From Erythrocercus mccallii (taxonomy: Eukaryota > Chordata > Aves > Passeriformes > Dicruridae), in NCBI GenBank assembly GCA_013397435.1, contig VZRG01000033.1, positions 7,703 to 71,702 of the forward strand: a stretch of DNA of 64,000 nucleotides. The letters run 5' to 3'. Below are positions 24,066 through 35,340 of this stretch, piece by piece. The position numbers and the translations under genes are program-made. Each line of letters starts with the position of its first letter. Within the stretch, counting starts at the first letter, position 1. The notes under the pieces were generated by a model. That model searched no databases, was not told the DNA's origin, and saw only the letters and a program-made list of their open reading frames with translations.

Positions 24066-24130
<65 letters not shown>
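24066..24130. repeat. Uninterrupted T65 homopolymer
   Basis: Sixty-five consecutive T with no interruption, flanked by GCCTC and CCCTGAAATAG. This is much longer than any other homopolymer here (next 20). Either a slippage expansion, the poly(A) tail of an unrecognised minus-strand retrocopy lying to the right, or an assembly artefact. The right flank does not resemble a known gene or repeat to my eye. Confidence 0.95.
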
Positions 24131-27100
24131 CCCTGAAATAGACATAGTTTTTGGTTTTCTGGTTTTCTGGGTGGCAATGGAACGAAAATGGTTTTCTGTG
24201 CCACACCTTGAGATTGAGTGCAGCAACTGAGACTGAGTCTTCCAATGTCTGAATCCGGCCCTTGAAGCAGAAAAAAGTATCTGAACTGTTGCAAGCTAAC
24301 CATAATCAACTCTCTGCAGATGATTCTCTTTTCTGCAGCTAAAATATGTTCATGCAGGTGGATAATCTAATGCAATTTGACTATACTTTCCAATTTAAAG
24401 GGAACAGGTGTGTTATCTAAGAAACATCTGCCTCTACTCCTGAGATTAAATATTCTGATTCAGCTGATAAAAAATAAAATTGGCAAACTCTAAAAAAATT
24501 AACATTTTTCTATGAAAAACTTGAGATTGGCCACCTGAAAAATGAGAAGCTCATTGGGGCTTAATTTTAATTTACTTTCTTCTTTTGCTGTTCAGGCAGC
24601 TTCTTTTAATTAAAAATATTTATAAAATATGTCCTGCCGAATATTTCCTGACGTAAAGTTATGTAAAGTTATGTACTCTGTTTTCATACCATTTCTAGTC
24701 CTGGTATATGTTGCTCATCTACCAGATCTGCATGGTATTAAAATCTCTGTGGGTTTCTAAGATCACTTTGTGTATTCTCAAATGTACAAAGTTCATTTCA
24801 ATTTTTAAAATTTTTCATTTTTTTATAGAATAGCATCTGTATTTCAAAGCTTTATTTGAGGTTTCAGCCAGTTTTGTCTATGTAGAAGTTTCGGTATATA
24901 ACTGTATGTGTGACTCTGCATTTTCATGTTCAGAGGATGACATGTCTTAGAGGAAATGGTACAAAATAGAAAATACACCTATGTAATGATAGAATTCAAA
25001 TTATTTTTCTCCACACAGTGTTACAGGTTTATTTGAAATGTGGTTTTAATTACATTAAAATAGATAGACCTCATTTTCTACTGGTCACACCAATGCTGAC
25101 TTATCCATTTGTTGACCAGAACAATGATTAGCAAAACACTAGAGTATTACGCTTACTTTCTGTGAGCATAAATGACCATCTGAAGCCCAGAATGACAAAT
25201 CAAGGTCAGTGCTTATCTTGCATATAGAGGAATAAGGAGCAGCTGGTCACCATGATCGAACCTAAAATGAGATTCTTCAGTCTGTGTTTAAACAGTTCAA
25301 GTTGTAAGAGATAGTGAAAATCCAGTATTTCCTGTTTTGTACAACAGATACTTATAAGTGTTTAATGCTTTTGAAATGACAATCATTTCTCAAAGTATCT
25401 TTAAATATCTAGGCCTCTCTAGGGATGTCTAACTTCATAGTCTATTTTGGTATTTTAGTACTCCTTGCAAATAAAAAATAGCCCTAGATTCTAATTTTTT
25501 ATTAAATAAAAAGCTTGCTTTTCTCAGTATGGAATTCTAAATGCAGCATATATTTGCATTTCTCTGCATTTATAGAGTACTGGAAATTATGTTGAAAATA
25601 ATACAGAAAAGGATTACAACCACTCTAAAAGTGAACAGAATACCACCTTTGGATGTGATGATTTTTGCAGCAGCATGCACCATTTGTGAATATAAGCATC
25701 AGTTGCAGCTGTTTGATTCATTTTTCTTCCTTCACTTCTAATTATTAAAGGCCACTTTAAAAACACGCAGAACGTATGTGTAAAAATGCTCAAGACTTGA
25801 TGTCAAGATGTGTTGATAGCAGGGCATGTTGAGTGATCACAATATTTATGTGTGTGGGAGTACAGGGGTGAAAACAGAACTCTGCTAATGTATGTGGGAA
25901 ACTGATGCAGTAAATTTACTTCAGGCTGAAGAATTTATAAAGTTTTGGTGTTAGTTCCCTCAATAAATGTTGCTCCTCTTTCATTGTCCCAGATGAAGAA
26001 GCTGAAGTGGAAAAACTTTTCTTCTCTCTCTCTCTCTCTGTCTTTCTATATGTAAATGAAAAGATATGGGAAGTGAAATATTGATTTTTTAAACAATGTG
26101 TCCAAATTATATTTTCACGAATTAAAGTACAAACACTTCATAAAAATTATTGAAGATGTGACAAACTTATTTATACTCCATTAATTTAACTATATTAGGG
26201 AGAATTACACATCTTGAGTAGTAAAATGCAGAATTATCTAGATTGTTCAATAATATAAATACATCTTTATCCTGTGACCAAAAACCCCACAGTTCTGGAA
26301 TTTTCACAGGGTCCTGAAAAGAGATGTGAATTTTGGGGCCAAATATAGCAATTTATTTTTGTTCAAGGTGAGGAGGAGACCTATTCTTGCTGCAGCAATG
26401 GGAAGAGACAGGCAGAGTGAGGTGTAATTTCAGACGATCAAGTGGTTTTTGAATGAGCTTGTTTATAGTGAGGAAGAGCTCTGTAAGAGAAGAGTAAGAG
26501 ATTTTTCCTTGAATGGGTGGCTTCAACTGCACCTACTAGACACCTACAGTGAATAAGATAGACTGTTTTGAAAAGTATGTTATGGTGGGCATTGAATCAG
26601 AGACCTGCCTTTCACATATCTTTGTGCTGATCTGATTGCTGGGAGAATTGATACAAGGATCTGCCAAGGAGGAGCAGCAAACGACAAAACTATTCAGTGA
26701 ACAAGGGCAAATGGTCTGAAGAATTCATGGAAATGTATGTCATGATTTCCTACTCATATATTCCCCAGCTTCTGGATTTGTGTGTGTGACCTGTGCGTTT
26801 CCTGATCTTTTGGTTTTTTCACCAGTTTTATTCTTTCTCTCTGTTCCTATGCTTTCACTTTCCTAGAAGAAATGGTCACATGAGCTTTGGGGGAACTTCA
26901 ATCAGCTTTGGGTAGATCTCCAACAGAGTAGTTGTGGACAGGGACTGTACTCTGTGTCGCAGAGAGCATTCATTGCAGTCTGTGTATAGTCTGTGGGAGA
27001 AAGCCCTTGCTTTTCAGCTGTGTCACTGGGATGAGCAGCTCAACTTTGAGAGAAAAGGGAATGGTTTCAAAGAACTAATCTTCTGTAGTTTTGGAGATTG

Positions 27101-29390
27101 CAAGTTCCTTTGACTTCCCTGTCCATTGACAAAAGCCATTGTTTCGCTGTTTAGTTAAACTAAACAAGTTTAGTTCTATCATGCCTTTTTCCCATGAATT
27201 TCCTTTATCTAGGCTATGAGGATAAGCAAGGTGCTTTCCTTTGTGTTTCTGAAAGTTCCCCATTCTGCACAGTTGCCACAGGAGAAGGCTGTGTTGTCTT
27301 TAGGCTTTCTTTGCACTAATGGTGTGGCAAATGCTGTTCGAGTACAGCTAAGGATCGGGGCCATATGCTGACTGTCAGACATGATTATTTTTCAGAACTA
27401 TACTCACAGAAGTGAGTCCTTTGATCATATCCCAAAGGCAAGAGCAAGAGGTTCTCTCTGGTCATATTAATGTCATGCTGGTTTTCATTTATTTTTTCAA
27501 CGATGTTTTCTCCTTACTATAGTGAAAATCCTCATAAATAAATCATGGAGCATTAAATGACTCAGTATGCACTTGCTTTCAAAAGTATTTGCCTTTTAAT
27601 TTATGAATGCTTTAAAACTTATTCTAAATGACTCTGTGCTGGTATTATATCAAGTGTTCAGTGTCCAACAGCTGTGGCATTTTTGCTGGTTGCTTGCCTC
27701 TGATGAGGAGATGCCTGAAACAACTTTCTTGGAATATTAGTTTCCGTAAAGAAGGTTGCTTACTCGTGAATACCTTCTTTTAGGCCATGATGTAACTCCT
27801 CAGTAGATCAGAGGGGGAGAACTTGTACTTTAGCTACCTGAAGTGCTGTTGACACAAAGATAGATGGTGTCTAATACTGTAAGAGCCCCATGACTGAGAA
27901 GTTTCCACTTCAGAAGTTTCTCTTCTGACAGATATAGAATGTAAATTCTTTAATCAGGGAAACCATTGTGTCATAGTCAACATTAATGCATGTCCTGTGA
28001 TAACCCCAAAGTCAACATCACTAACAATTTTGATTAAAATTATAATTTTATGAGTAATATATACCCAGTCAATATGCTTTCTTCATGTCAAATCTGGAAT
28101 TACGGGAGAATGTTCCCTCTACTAACAAAAATTCTTTTCTCTCCGTTGTAAAGAAAAGACAAATATGCAGTCTGAAGGTAGTCATGAGTAAATAATATTC
28201 TTATGCAGCTGCTAAGCAAAATAAACTCTTGGTGCCTGTATTTTGAAATGGCTGCCAGCAAGTTAGTTGAAATGAGTTCAAAATCTATATGCAGATGAAG
28301 TTGTGTGTTGTGACTGTCTACCTAACATTGGATAAATACAGCTGGATGAAATGTTTTCTGTGTAAGTTAGATGTGTGTGTCACCAAGAAGGCTTCCAGGA
28401 GATGATGAGATTCTGGGGTGGAATGTGTGTGTCACAGCAATGTAAGATGGATCACAGGTGTTGATGTTTTTTTCTGCATAATTAGAAACTATTAGAACAA
28501 TTCATATCAACATAAATGGTTCTTCCACATGAATATGGCCCGTCAAATATGAAGGAGATTGAAATATTGGTCCTGCAAATATCTATAACTATCTGAACAT
28601 GCAGAAGTGCTATCAAAATTAATGACATAGTATACGGAATGTGTATGCTCATGAATTTCTATGAAAGCAAATATGATGGATAGCATGAGCCTCTTACAGA
28701 TTAGAAATTAGTAAAGCAACAATATTTTACTGTTATTAGTATTTTTTTCCTTCCTTTGTTTTACCTATTTTCATTTGGAATTTGAATAGTATTTCCAGGG
28801 AATTTTACCAGTGTTTTGTATTACATTAGGCTAATTTATCTCATTTCTTTCTTCTCCAATCTCATTTTATTCCTCTAGAACTCTATTCCAAGACTTTTTC
28901 TCCTTATTTAATTTTTTGGTACCATTTCTCTATTCAAAGTTTATTATTGCTCTCTTCTTACATGCCTATGTATTTTTCTTGGTTTCTGTGACTGTTCAAC
29001 CCTTTCCTATCTATATTATTCCCACCTTCTCACTTATGCCATTGTATTCTCTATGACTTTTGTCCCGGGTTTCATTAAAGGTGTATAGGAAATTGCAGAA
29101 AAGCAACAATGTAGTAATCACTGAAGACCCAATAAACACATTTTTTTATGAGAGTCCACATATTTCAAGAGTACAAGTAATAGATTTCTTACATTACAGT
29201 GATAAGAAAAGAGAAACAGATAGATACAGTCTAGAATTTTTATGCTGTCTAACAAAGTGAATTTTTTTAGTAATATATAGATGTTAATCCATAAAGAGTA
29301 GTAATTTTGTATTAAAGCGTCTAATAAATAGCATTAGTTTGAGCCAATTGTTTAGGTCTACAAATAGTATCAACATAAAAGAGAGTGAAA
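24131..29390. other. Intergenic, no gene seen
   Basis: AT-rich unique DNA. A GTAAAGTTAT unit is tandemly repeated at about 24653-24672, and a (CT)n tract lies at 26022-26043. Possible constrained patches near 24560-24650 and 27530-27620 (homeodomain-like TTTAATTTATGAATG) are too weak to list separately. No coding frame or RNA gene. Confidence 0.4.
26022..26043. repeat. (CT)n microsatellite
   Basis: About ten TC dinucleotides in a pyrimidine-rich tract. Confidence 0.8.
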
Positions 29391-29399
29391 GTTTGTCAA

Positions 29400-29760
29400 G
29401 ATTGAGGAGGAATTGCCGATGAAAGCCTTTTAATGAGATTTGAAATATACGTTCTTCTGACTTGCTTTGCTCTCTTGCATTTTTTGTAAGGCTGGTTAGG
29501 TATGAACTGCATCATTAGTCTTTAAGAAATGGTCAATTACTGGGAACTGCAAATTAGCTCTACCTGTCAGTGCCTCCAAGGGGAAAGCTTTGCTCATCTG
29601 CAATATGGGAAACAAGAGGGGAGCTGAATGTCATGGGAATCTCTAAATCAGCTGTGACAACAAGCAAATCTATCTTCAAAGACGATCAAGACAATAGCCC
29701 TTTCTGCCAGAGTGGAATTTAAAAGGAAAAATGGACAAGTGCAGAAGCAGCACTGCAGAA
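29400..29760. promoter_or_regulatory. Putative conserved non-coding element
   Basis: A long non-repetitive block of balanced composition: TTGCCGATGAAAGCCTTTTAATGAG, GGTCAATTACTGGGAACTGCAAATTAGC, ACCTGTCAGTGCC, AAGACGATCAAGACAATAGCCC. It combines homeodomain-like cores, a CACCTG-family or MEIS-type CTGTCAG core, and rare CpGs. No frame in it is coding-like. Among the distal blocks this is one of the best enhancer candidates, by appearance only. Confidence 0.4.
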
Positions 29761-32320
29761 TAAGACTTTAATATTACCAACAGATCAAAGGAAATGGACT
29801 GATAGAAAATAGATGAACTAGGCAAACTAGGAGAACAGCCTGCCTCATAAACCTAAGCCGAACCACAAGTTGTATTCCTAAACTTATATTTCTGTCTTTT
29901 CTCTAGCCAGTTGCTCAAACATTCTTCAAGGTTTATTGCCCTTGTCTTTCCTACACTGTTGCAGAGTGGCCTGTGCAATACAGGGGTTCTACCTCATGTC
30001 TGGTATCTGGAGGCAGGGGTAGGAAGCAGTAGGAAAATCATAGACTCTTCTGTCATTTTGGAAACTTAAAATATTCTTACAACACAACATTATAGGAGCA
30101 TGGATCAGGAAATATGGGTCTGTCTTCTAGAGTTTTGGCTAAAGCAGCTGGGCTTACCCAAATAATTTTATGTCTATTTCAGTTTGGGGAAATTTTCTTG
30201 AGGCTCCAGTGATCCTGTAGGCTAAATCTCTGTCAGCCACAATGAAATCTTAGATGCCTGACTCATGTGCACAAATCCATGTATAGACACTTACATTTAG
30301 CTCAATATTGTTCTCATTAGGAAAGATTCTTGTGAGCATTTTTCATGCCACTTAATTTTGTCTTTGCTTGTATGGAAGGAATGCTTTTCTTGTTTTGTTG
30401 CCTTCTGGTGGTTTTCTCTAGACTGTAAGGCAGGGTGAACAACTGGGGAACGTTGTCTTGGGTGTGATGTCTCACCAGAACAAGTGATGAGATATTTCAT
30501 GTCCACCTTGCTATTGAAGCAGGCAAAATCAGGTAAGTTCAGTTTTCCAGCTGAAGTATACTTACTGTAGGATGGTTTAATTAGGTCTAACTAACTAAGC
30601 AATAGTACTTCACACGTGCTAAGGAACAGGCAAAGAAGAAAAGCAGGATTTTCAGAAATTCTAATTGTTATTGTGGTTCCAAAATTTTTAAGAATCATGA
30701 TATATTCTGGAATATGTTCAGCCTGTAGGCTGGAATAAATTTTCTCTTAGGATTCCTGAATTTCTGTTCTGGAAGGGTGCTGGAGTAGCAGAGGCTTGTT
30801 TATTTGTTTCATCATTGAGACCAAGACAATTTTTTGTGACTGTGCCTAAGGAGAAACTGTTACTTTGAAAAGTTTCTGGTATTACTCAAATATTCAGCAG
30901 TCATGTTCCACCACTTGGAAATTTTGCAGAGGAATATAATGGAGAGTTTGCAGTGTATGACTGAAAACAGGATGTGACTTCCTTGGGGTTTCCCAAAAAG
31001 CATGGGAATGTTTCATTTCTCTGCTGGATATGGTTGGGATGGAATTAATTTTCTTTAAAGCAGCCTGTATGGTGCTGAATTTTGGATTTATCATGAAAAC
31101 ATTTCTGATAACATACCAATGTTTTAGCTATTGCTGAACAGCACTTGCACAGTGTCATATAAAGTCATGTTCAACAATAAAACTGAAGGGCAGTTCTTCC
31201 AAAGTAGACATTGTTCAGACTAGCTGGAGATTGGTCTGTTTGTGGGAGGTGGTGAGCAATAGCCTTTTCATCACTTTATTTATTTATTTTTCTTTTTCTT
31301 CTTCTTTTTTTTTTTATTCTATTAACAAAGTCTTTATTGTGACCCATAAGGTTTTTCTTGCTTTAGCCCTTTTAATTATATCCTTCAACCTTCTGGGGAC
31401 AGAGTGAGTGACTGGGTGGAAACTTAGCTACTGTGTGGGGCCATCCCATCACAATTTCTAATTAAGTCAGGATTGCTGATAAATGTTGAATGAGATCTGA
31501 GCAATATTATCTGTATAGTCTTACTTTTAAGTTCTGCTTTTGAGTTTGGGTATTCTGTTTGGGTATTCTGCAACAGATTACTTGCTCAACCACATGTAAG
31601 CTGAAGAGAGGGACTAGGAACCTCTACTGCTGGAAAAAGAAAATTCTCAGCTATAAGACTTTAATTTGCCTAAGAGAGGTGTCCAGAAGGACCCCACTGT
31701 AGAATGGTTCAGGAAATGGACCGCAGCATAAGCCTAGCTGTGTACAGGAGAAATGCTGAAGTTGTATGCAGCAAACTGTGAGTGAATATGGAGTGTAGCT
31801 AATAGTATCTTTTATGAAAAACCCCATACTTTTGCCTTTCCCTTTACTATTTTGATCCCTAGAATTTGTAGAGATCACTGTTATAAAGGTAATGGCAGTA
31901 GCCACTAATTTGCAGTTGTTTCTGGAAGCTGGTTTGGTGTTTCAGTAGAACTGAAAACAGAAGGTATGTGAGGACGTAGTCTCTTTTTGCTTACAATTTA
32001 CAGAATGAGGCTAGGCTTGGATTCAACAAGCAAATGAACATAATTCTCTAAAAAACAAGATGGGACATAAAAAGACTCAACAGCATTCTGCTTCCTTAAG
32101 GCAGAGTCTGGGATGTTCCCTGAACAGTTCCTCCATGTGCAAATGAAAGTTTTATGTAGGAATATTGAGAAGTTGCTTCTTTACAGTAACTTCTCATTAA
32201 GTGTTTCTGAAGTGTTGGATATCTTCTAGCTCATCATTGTATAACACCATTTTTACAAAGATTCCATGGCTTCTAACTTGCTTTAGGGAAGGAGGAGCTA
32301 ACCATCACTTGTAACATCAA
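29761..32320. other. Intergenic, no gene seen
   Basis: Unique AT-rich DNA with a T-rich simple tract at 31274-31320 and an exact 13-bp tandem duplication (GTTTGGGTATTCT) at 31544-31569. Short minus-strand frames (30297-30506, 30894-31094, 31651-31905) show no domain. Confidence 0.4.
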
Positions 32321-32321
32321 T

Positions 32322-32445
32322 CGATATAGATAATGAGGCTAGAAAACTAAATGTCATGGCCAAGGTCAAACAGAAAAGAATGGTAGAATTGGGATTTAAA
32401 CCCACTTCTCTCCCAGGTGTCTTAACACAGAACTAATCTTCCATT
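32322..32445 (-). mobile_element. MIR-type SINE relic, minus strand
   Basis: The plus strand reads as the reverse complement of a MIR element in the right order: GATAATGAGGCTAGAAAACT, ATGTCATGGCCAAGGTCAAACAG, AGAATTGGGATTTAAACCC and GTGTCTTAACACAG. These correspond to the conserved MIR core, the AGTTACTTGGGCAAG block, the tRNA B-box region (GGTTTAAATCCCAATTC on the minus strand) and the A-box region. MIRs are tRNA-derived SINEs active before the amniote radiation, so this is a fossil. Confidence 0.75.
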
Positions 32446-32679
32446 CTTTGTCTTAAAGGTAATTTATTTTGTAAGTCAAATTCTTAGTATATTACTCCTC
32501 AGAAGTAGCAGGGTAATAAAGATAATTAAGCAGATGTTCAGATCACTAAATGAGTGTCATTTTTTGTTTGAAAGCTATCCCAACGTCAACTCAGATTTTA
32601 GTCTCTTGTGAAAATGTCTGACATAATGCTGAGTTTTAATAGAGTACCAGAGAGAAGAATATTTAGCTACCTTCAATGT

Positions 32680-32900
32680 ATTCAGCTATTTGATTAATTG
32701 AAGGGCTCAGCAGTCAGCGGACATCTCATTAGCCAATTCACGTAGGCATGCTGTGACTATTTTGGATCACATATCCACAATTCAAATTGACGGTAAAAGT
32801 CCAATTAAAAAGTAAATGTATTTTCATACATTGTAGCAGTGGTGTTGTCATGTAGCTTGGGTTTTTCCTTTTATTTCGTTTCCAATTACTCATGTTAATG
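32680..32900. promoter_or_regulatory. Putative conserved non-coding element
   Basis: Contains TGATTAAT (PBX/HOX-type, 32691-32698), AGTCAGCGGACATCTCATTAGCCAATTCACGTAGG, AATTGACGG and CCAATTAAAAAG. Non-repetitive, several retained CpGs, dense homeodomain cores, about 250 bp beyond the MIR relic. Inference by appearance. Confidence 0.4.
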
Positions 32901-35150
32901 ATGTGCTCCAGCATGTGAGAAACTAGTGTTCTCATCTTGAGCTCTGAGAAATTGTCAGGCAACCTTTCCCATACTGTTCTGCTCAGCTGCTGCAAAGTTG
33001 TGTACTTTGACTACATGCGCAGAGGTTATTGTGCCAGATGGTGTGGTTGTTTCTAGGATGTGAAAAACCACAGAGAGACCCCTGAAATATGTCCCTTATG
33101 TCATAAAACATCACTTTTACTGGCTTTTCAGAGATGAGACTTATAGGTAAATTAAGGTCCAGAGAGCCAAACTGTATCTAACATTGAATATCAAAAGGTC
33201 AGCTGATACATTTCTAAAGGCACTCAATTTAATCTTCAGTATCAGACTACTTTTTAGCAGTGTTCTTTACAGAAATTAATTTCCTGCTTTAGTCTATTGT
33301 TTAAAAGCCAGAATGTTAATTTATCTGTCAAAATAATGGTCTGTTGGAATGTTAATAGATGCAAACTTTAGCAAAACCCTCACAATGGTCTGTCTCTACA
33401 TTTATTTTGTTATTCATTATGCATAGAGATTATAGAAAGTATTTGCTAGTACTTCAAACTAGATAAGATTATACAGCTCTACTGAAGTAATGCAAAGCTT
33501 CCACAAATATATGTTTACTCTGAATTATATCAGAGCCAAAGCAAAGAATTAGGAAGTTGTGTCTGGTTTCCTATCTATTCTCTCCCCTATTCTTCAAGAA
33601 AACAAACTAAAGAGAAATTTTTCTAATGGTTTAGCTCCACAGACAGTCCTTGATTTATATGAAGCAAATTTCAGTGTTGGAAACAAGGGAGAGGGGATTC
33701 TTTCAAATGTAATCATCAGTTCTGTTGGTAGAAGTATTTTATGAGTCTGAAAGTCCCCCACACCTCCAGTAAGAACATGCAGAGGAGGTACAGCATACTT
33801 CCATTGCCAGTGAACTCTGCTAGCTGGTGTAGGTTGGGGAAATGTAGGATTCTACAAGTCTGTTTCTGTATAATTCAAGGGCAGCATTTGACCTCACTGA
33901 CCTGCAGGTGAGTTCTTGGTCATTGTGAAAGGGCTTTGTAAGCCATACTTGAGATCCCTCTTCTCCCTGAGTACTTGTGTTCTACCATGCAGCAGCTGAG
34001 CTTCAATATACCAGTGAAATCAATTCTGTGTAGGAGCCCTTCTTGCTCCAACTGACCACAAACAATGTCTGTGAATATGTATATTCTGCATTATTTTTTC
34101 CATATGTATACATTTCCTTTTCCCCAAAGGCTCTTTGAACAGTACATAGACATGCTTGTGTATTTGGCTCTGAAAAGATCCACAATTGAATGTCAGGCAG
34201 GTCAGCAATGAATCAGAGTGGGCTAAGTCACAGACCTTTGTGGTGTATAAATTCCTTATATTTCAGTGAAAAGCCGCTAATATCTGATGTAAACTCCAGA
34301 TCCTAGAAACTATTGCAGATCTTTATTTAATCTATCCACTCAGCACGTGAACTTGAGCATTCACTTCAGCCTGTGCATTGTATGGGGAGAAAAGGATCAG
34401 AAAAATTTGCCATGACTGTGGACCTACATTTGCAAGCTTTTCCCAATCTATTCTGGAATTCAAGCTTTTTTTTCCCTCTGACAGTTTGTAAGTGTGTATA
34501 ATTCAAGATCCTTACATTTAGACGTTGGCAACATGGTTGCTACTTCAATATTTGTGATGTTTCATGGTCAGCTTCTTTCATCTTTAGCATACTTCAATTA
34601 GTGAGAAAGCCAGCACATAAGTGCTTTGAGTAGAAGCATTTAATTTGTAAATCCCCACACAATGAGGAGATGAACACGGGTACTGTGAACAGAGTTTAAT
34701 GAGAAGCAGCAGACTGATCCACTCTCATTGGCACAGACTTCTGAAGTTCACGATTCAGTACCTAAAACTAGCATTTTGCTAACTAACTTGCTATATAGAT
34801 TAAACAAAAAGGTTATTTTGATTAACATTTGTCATTTATCATTTTATCAGGAGAACTGAGAAAACACCATTTTAATTCTATAGATGTTTATCTTTATTAA
34901 CATCTCAGAACTTACCAGAAGGTTATTTTATTTTTCTATTTCACATAAAAATACCTTGTTGTTTTGAGAACACTGACTAGTCAGTCATTTGTGTCTACCC
35001 AGTATTCATTTAAGAATGATTTATTCATTGTGATTAGTAATCAGATGTGGGTAAGAGACATAAAAAAAAGGTAAAAATATTCCTCTGTCTCTGAATTATT
35101 TCTTGCTTTTAAGGCAAAGGAAAAGTAAAACAGGTCATCAAGAAATTAGA
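32901..35150. other. Intergenic, no gene seen
   Basis: Unique AT-rich DNA. A perfect 12-bp palindrome, CTGACTAGTCAG, lies at 34973-34984. A patch near 33290-33460 (GTTAATTTATCTGTC, GTTATTCATTATGCATAG) may be constrained. No coding frame. Confidence 0.4.
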
Positions 35151-35159
35151 TACATAAAG

Positions 35160-35340
35160 ATGAGAGGTGAGATAATGAGCTCATTTGCATTGCATTCAGG
35201 ATTTGTTTTGAACTTCAAAACATGAGATTATAAACCAGTCAACATTTAAATACTGCCAGCTATATGAAAGGCTAAATCAAAAATGGGCTTTGTTTTTTTT
35301 ATCCTCTAACAATTATTCTCTCACTGGATGTTTTCTGTCT
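35160..35340. promoter_or_regulatory. Putative conserved element with POU octamer
   Basis: An exact octamer ATTTGCAT at 35183-35190 is followed at once by a second TGCAT, in a non-repetitive block. POU-domain factors bind the octamer. The rest of the block is ordinary, so confidence is modest. Confidence 0.3.

Noticed and set aside
23984..24309. Poly-lysine or poly-phenylalanine frames
   Set aside because: They are translations of the T65 homopolymer.
30240..30300. TTAGATGCCTGACTCATG and similar GGCACCTAAA-like strings (also near 61739)
   Set aside because: They recall old sauropsid repeats but matches are too short to separate from chance.
34973..34984. Perfect palindrome CTGACTAGTCAG
   Set aside because: A 12-bp palindrome is expected several times by chance in 64 kb, and nothing around it supports a function.
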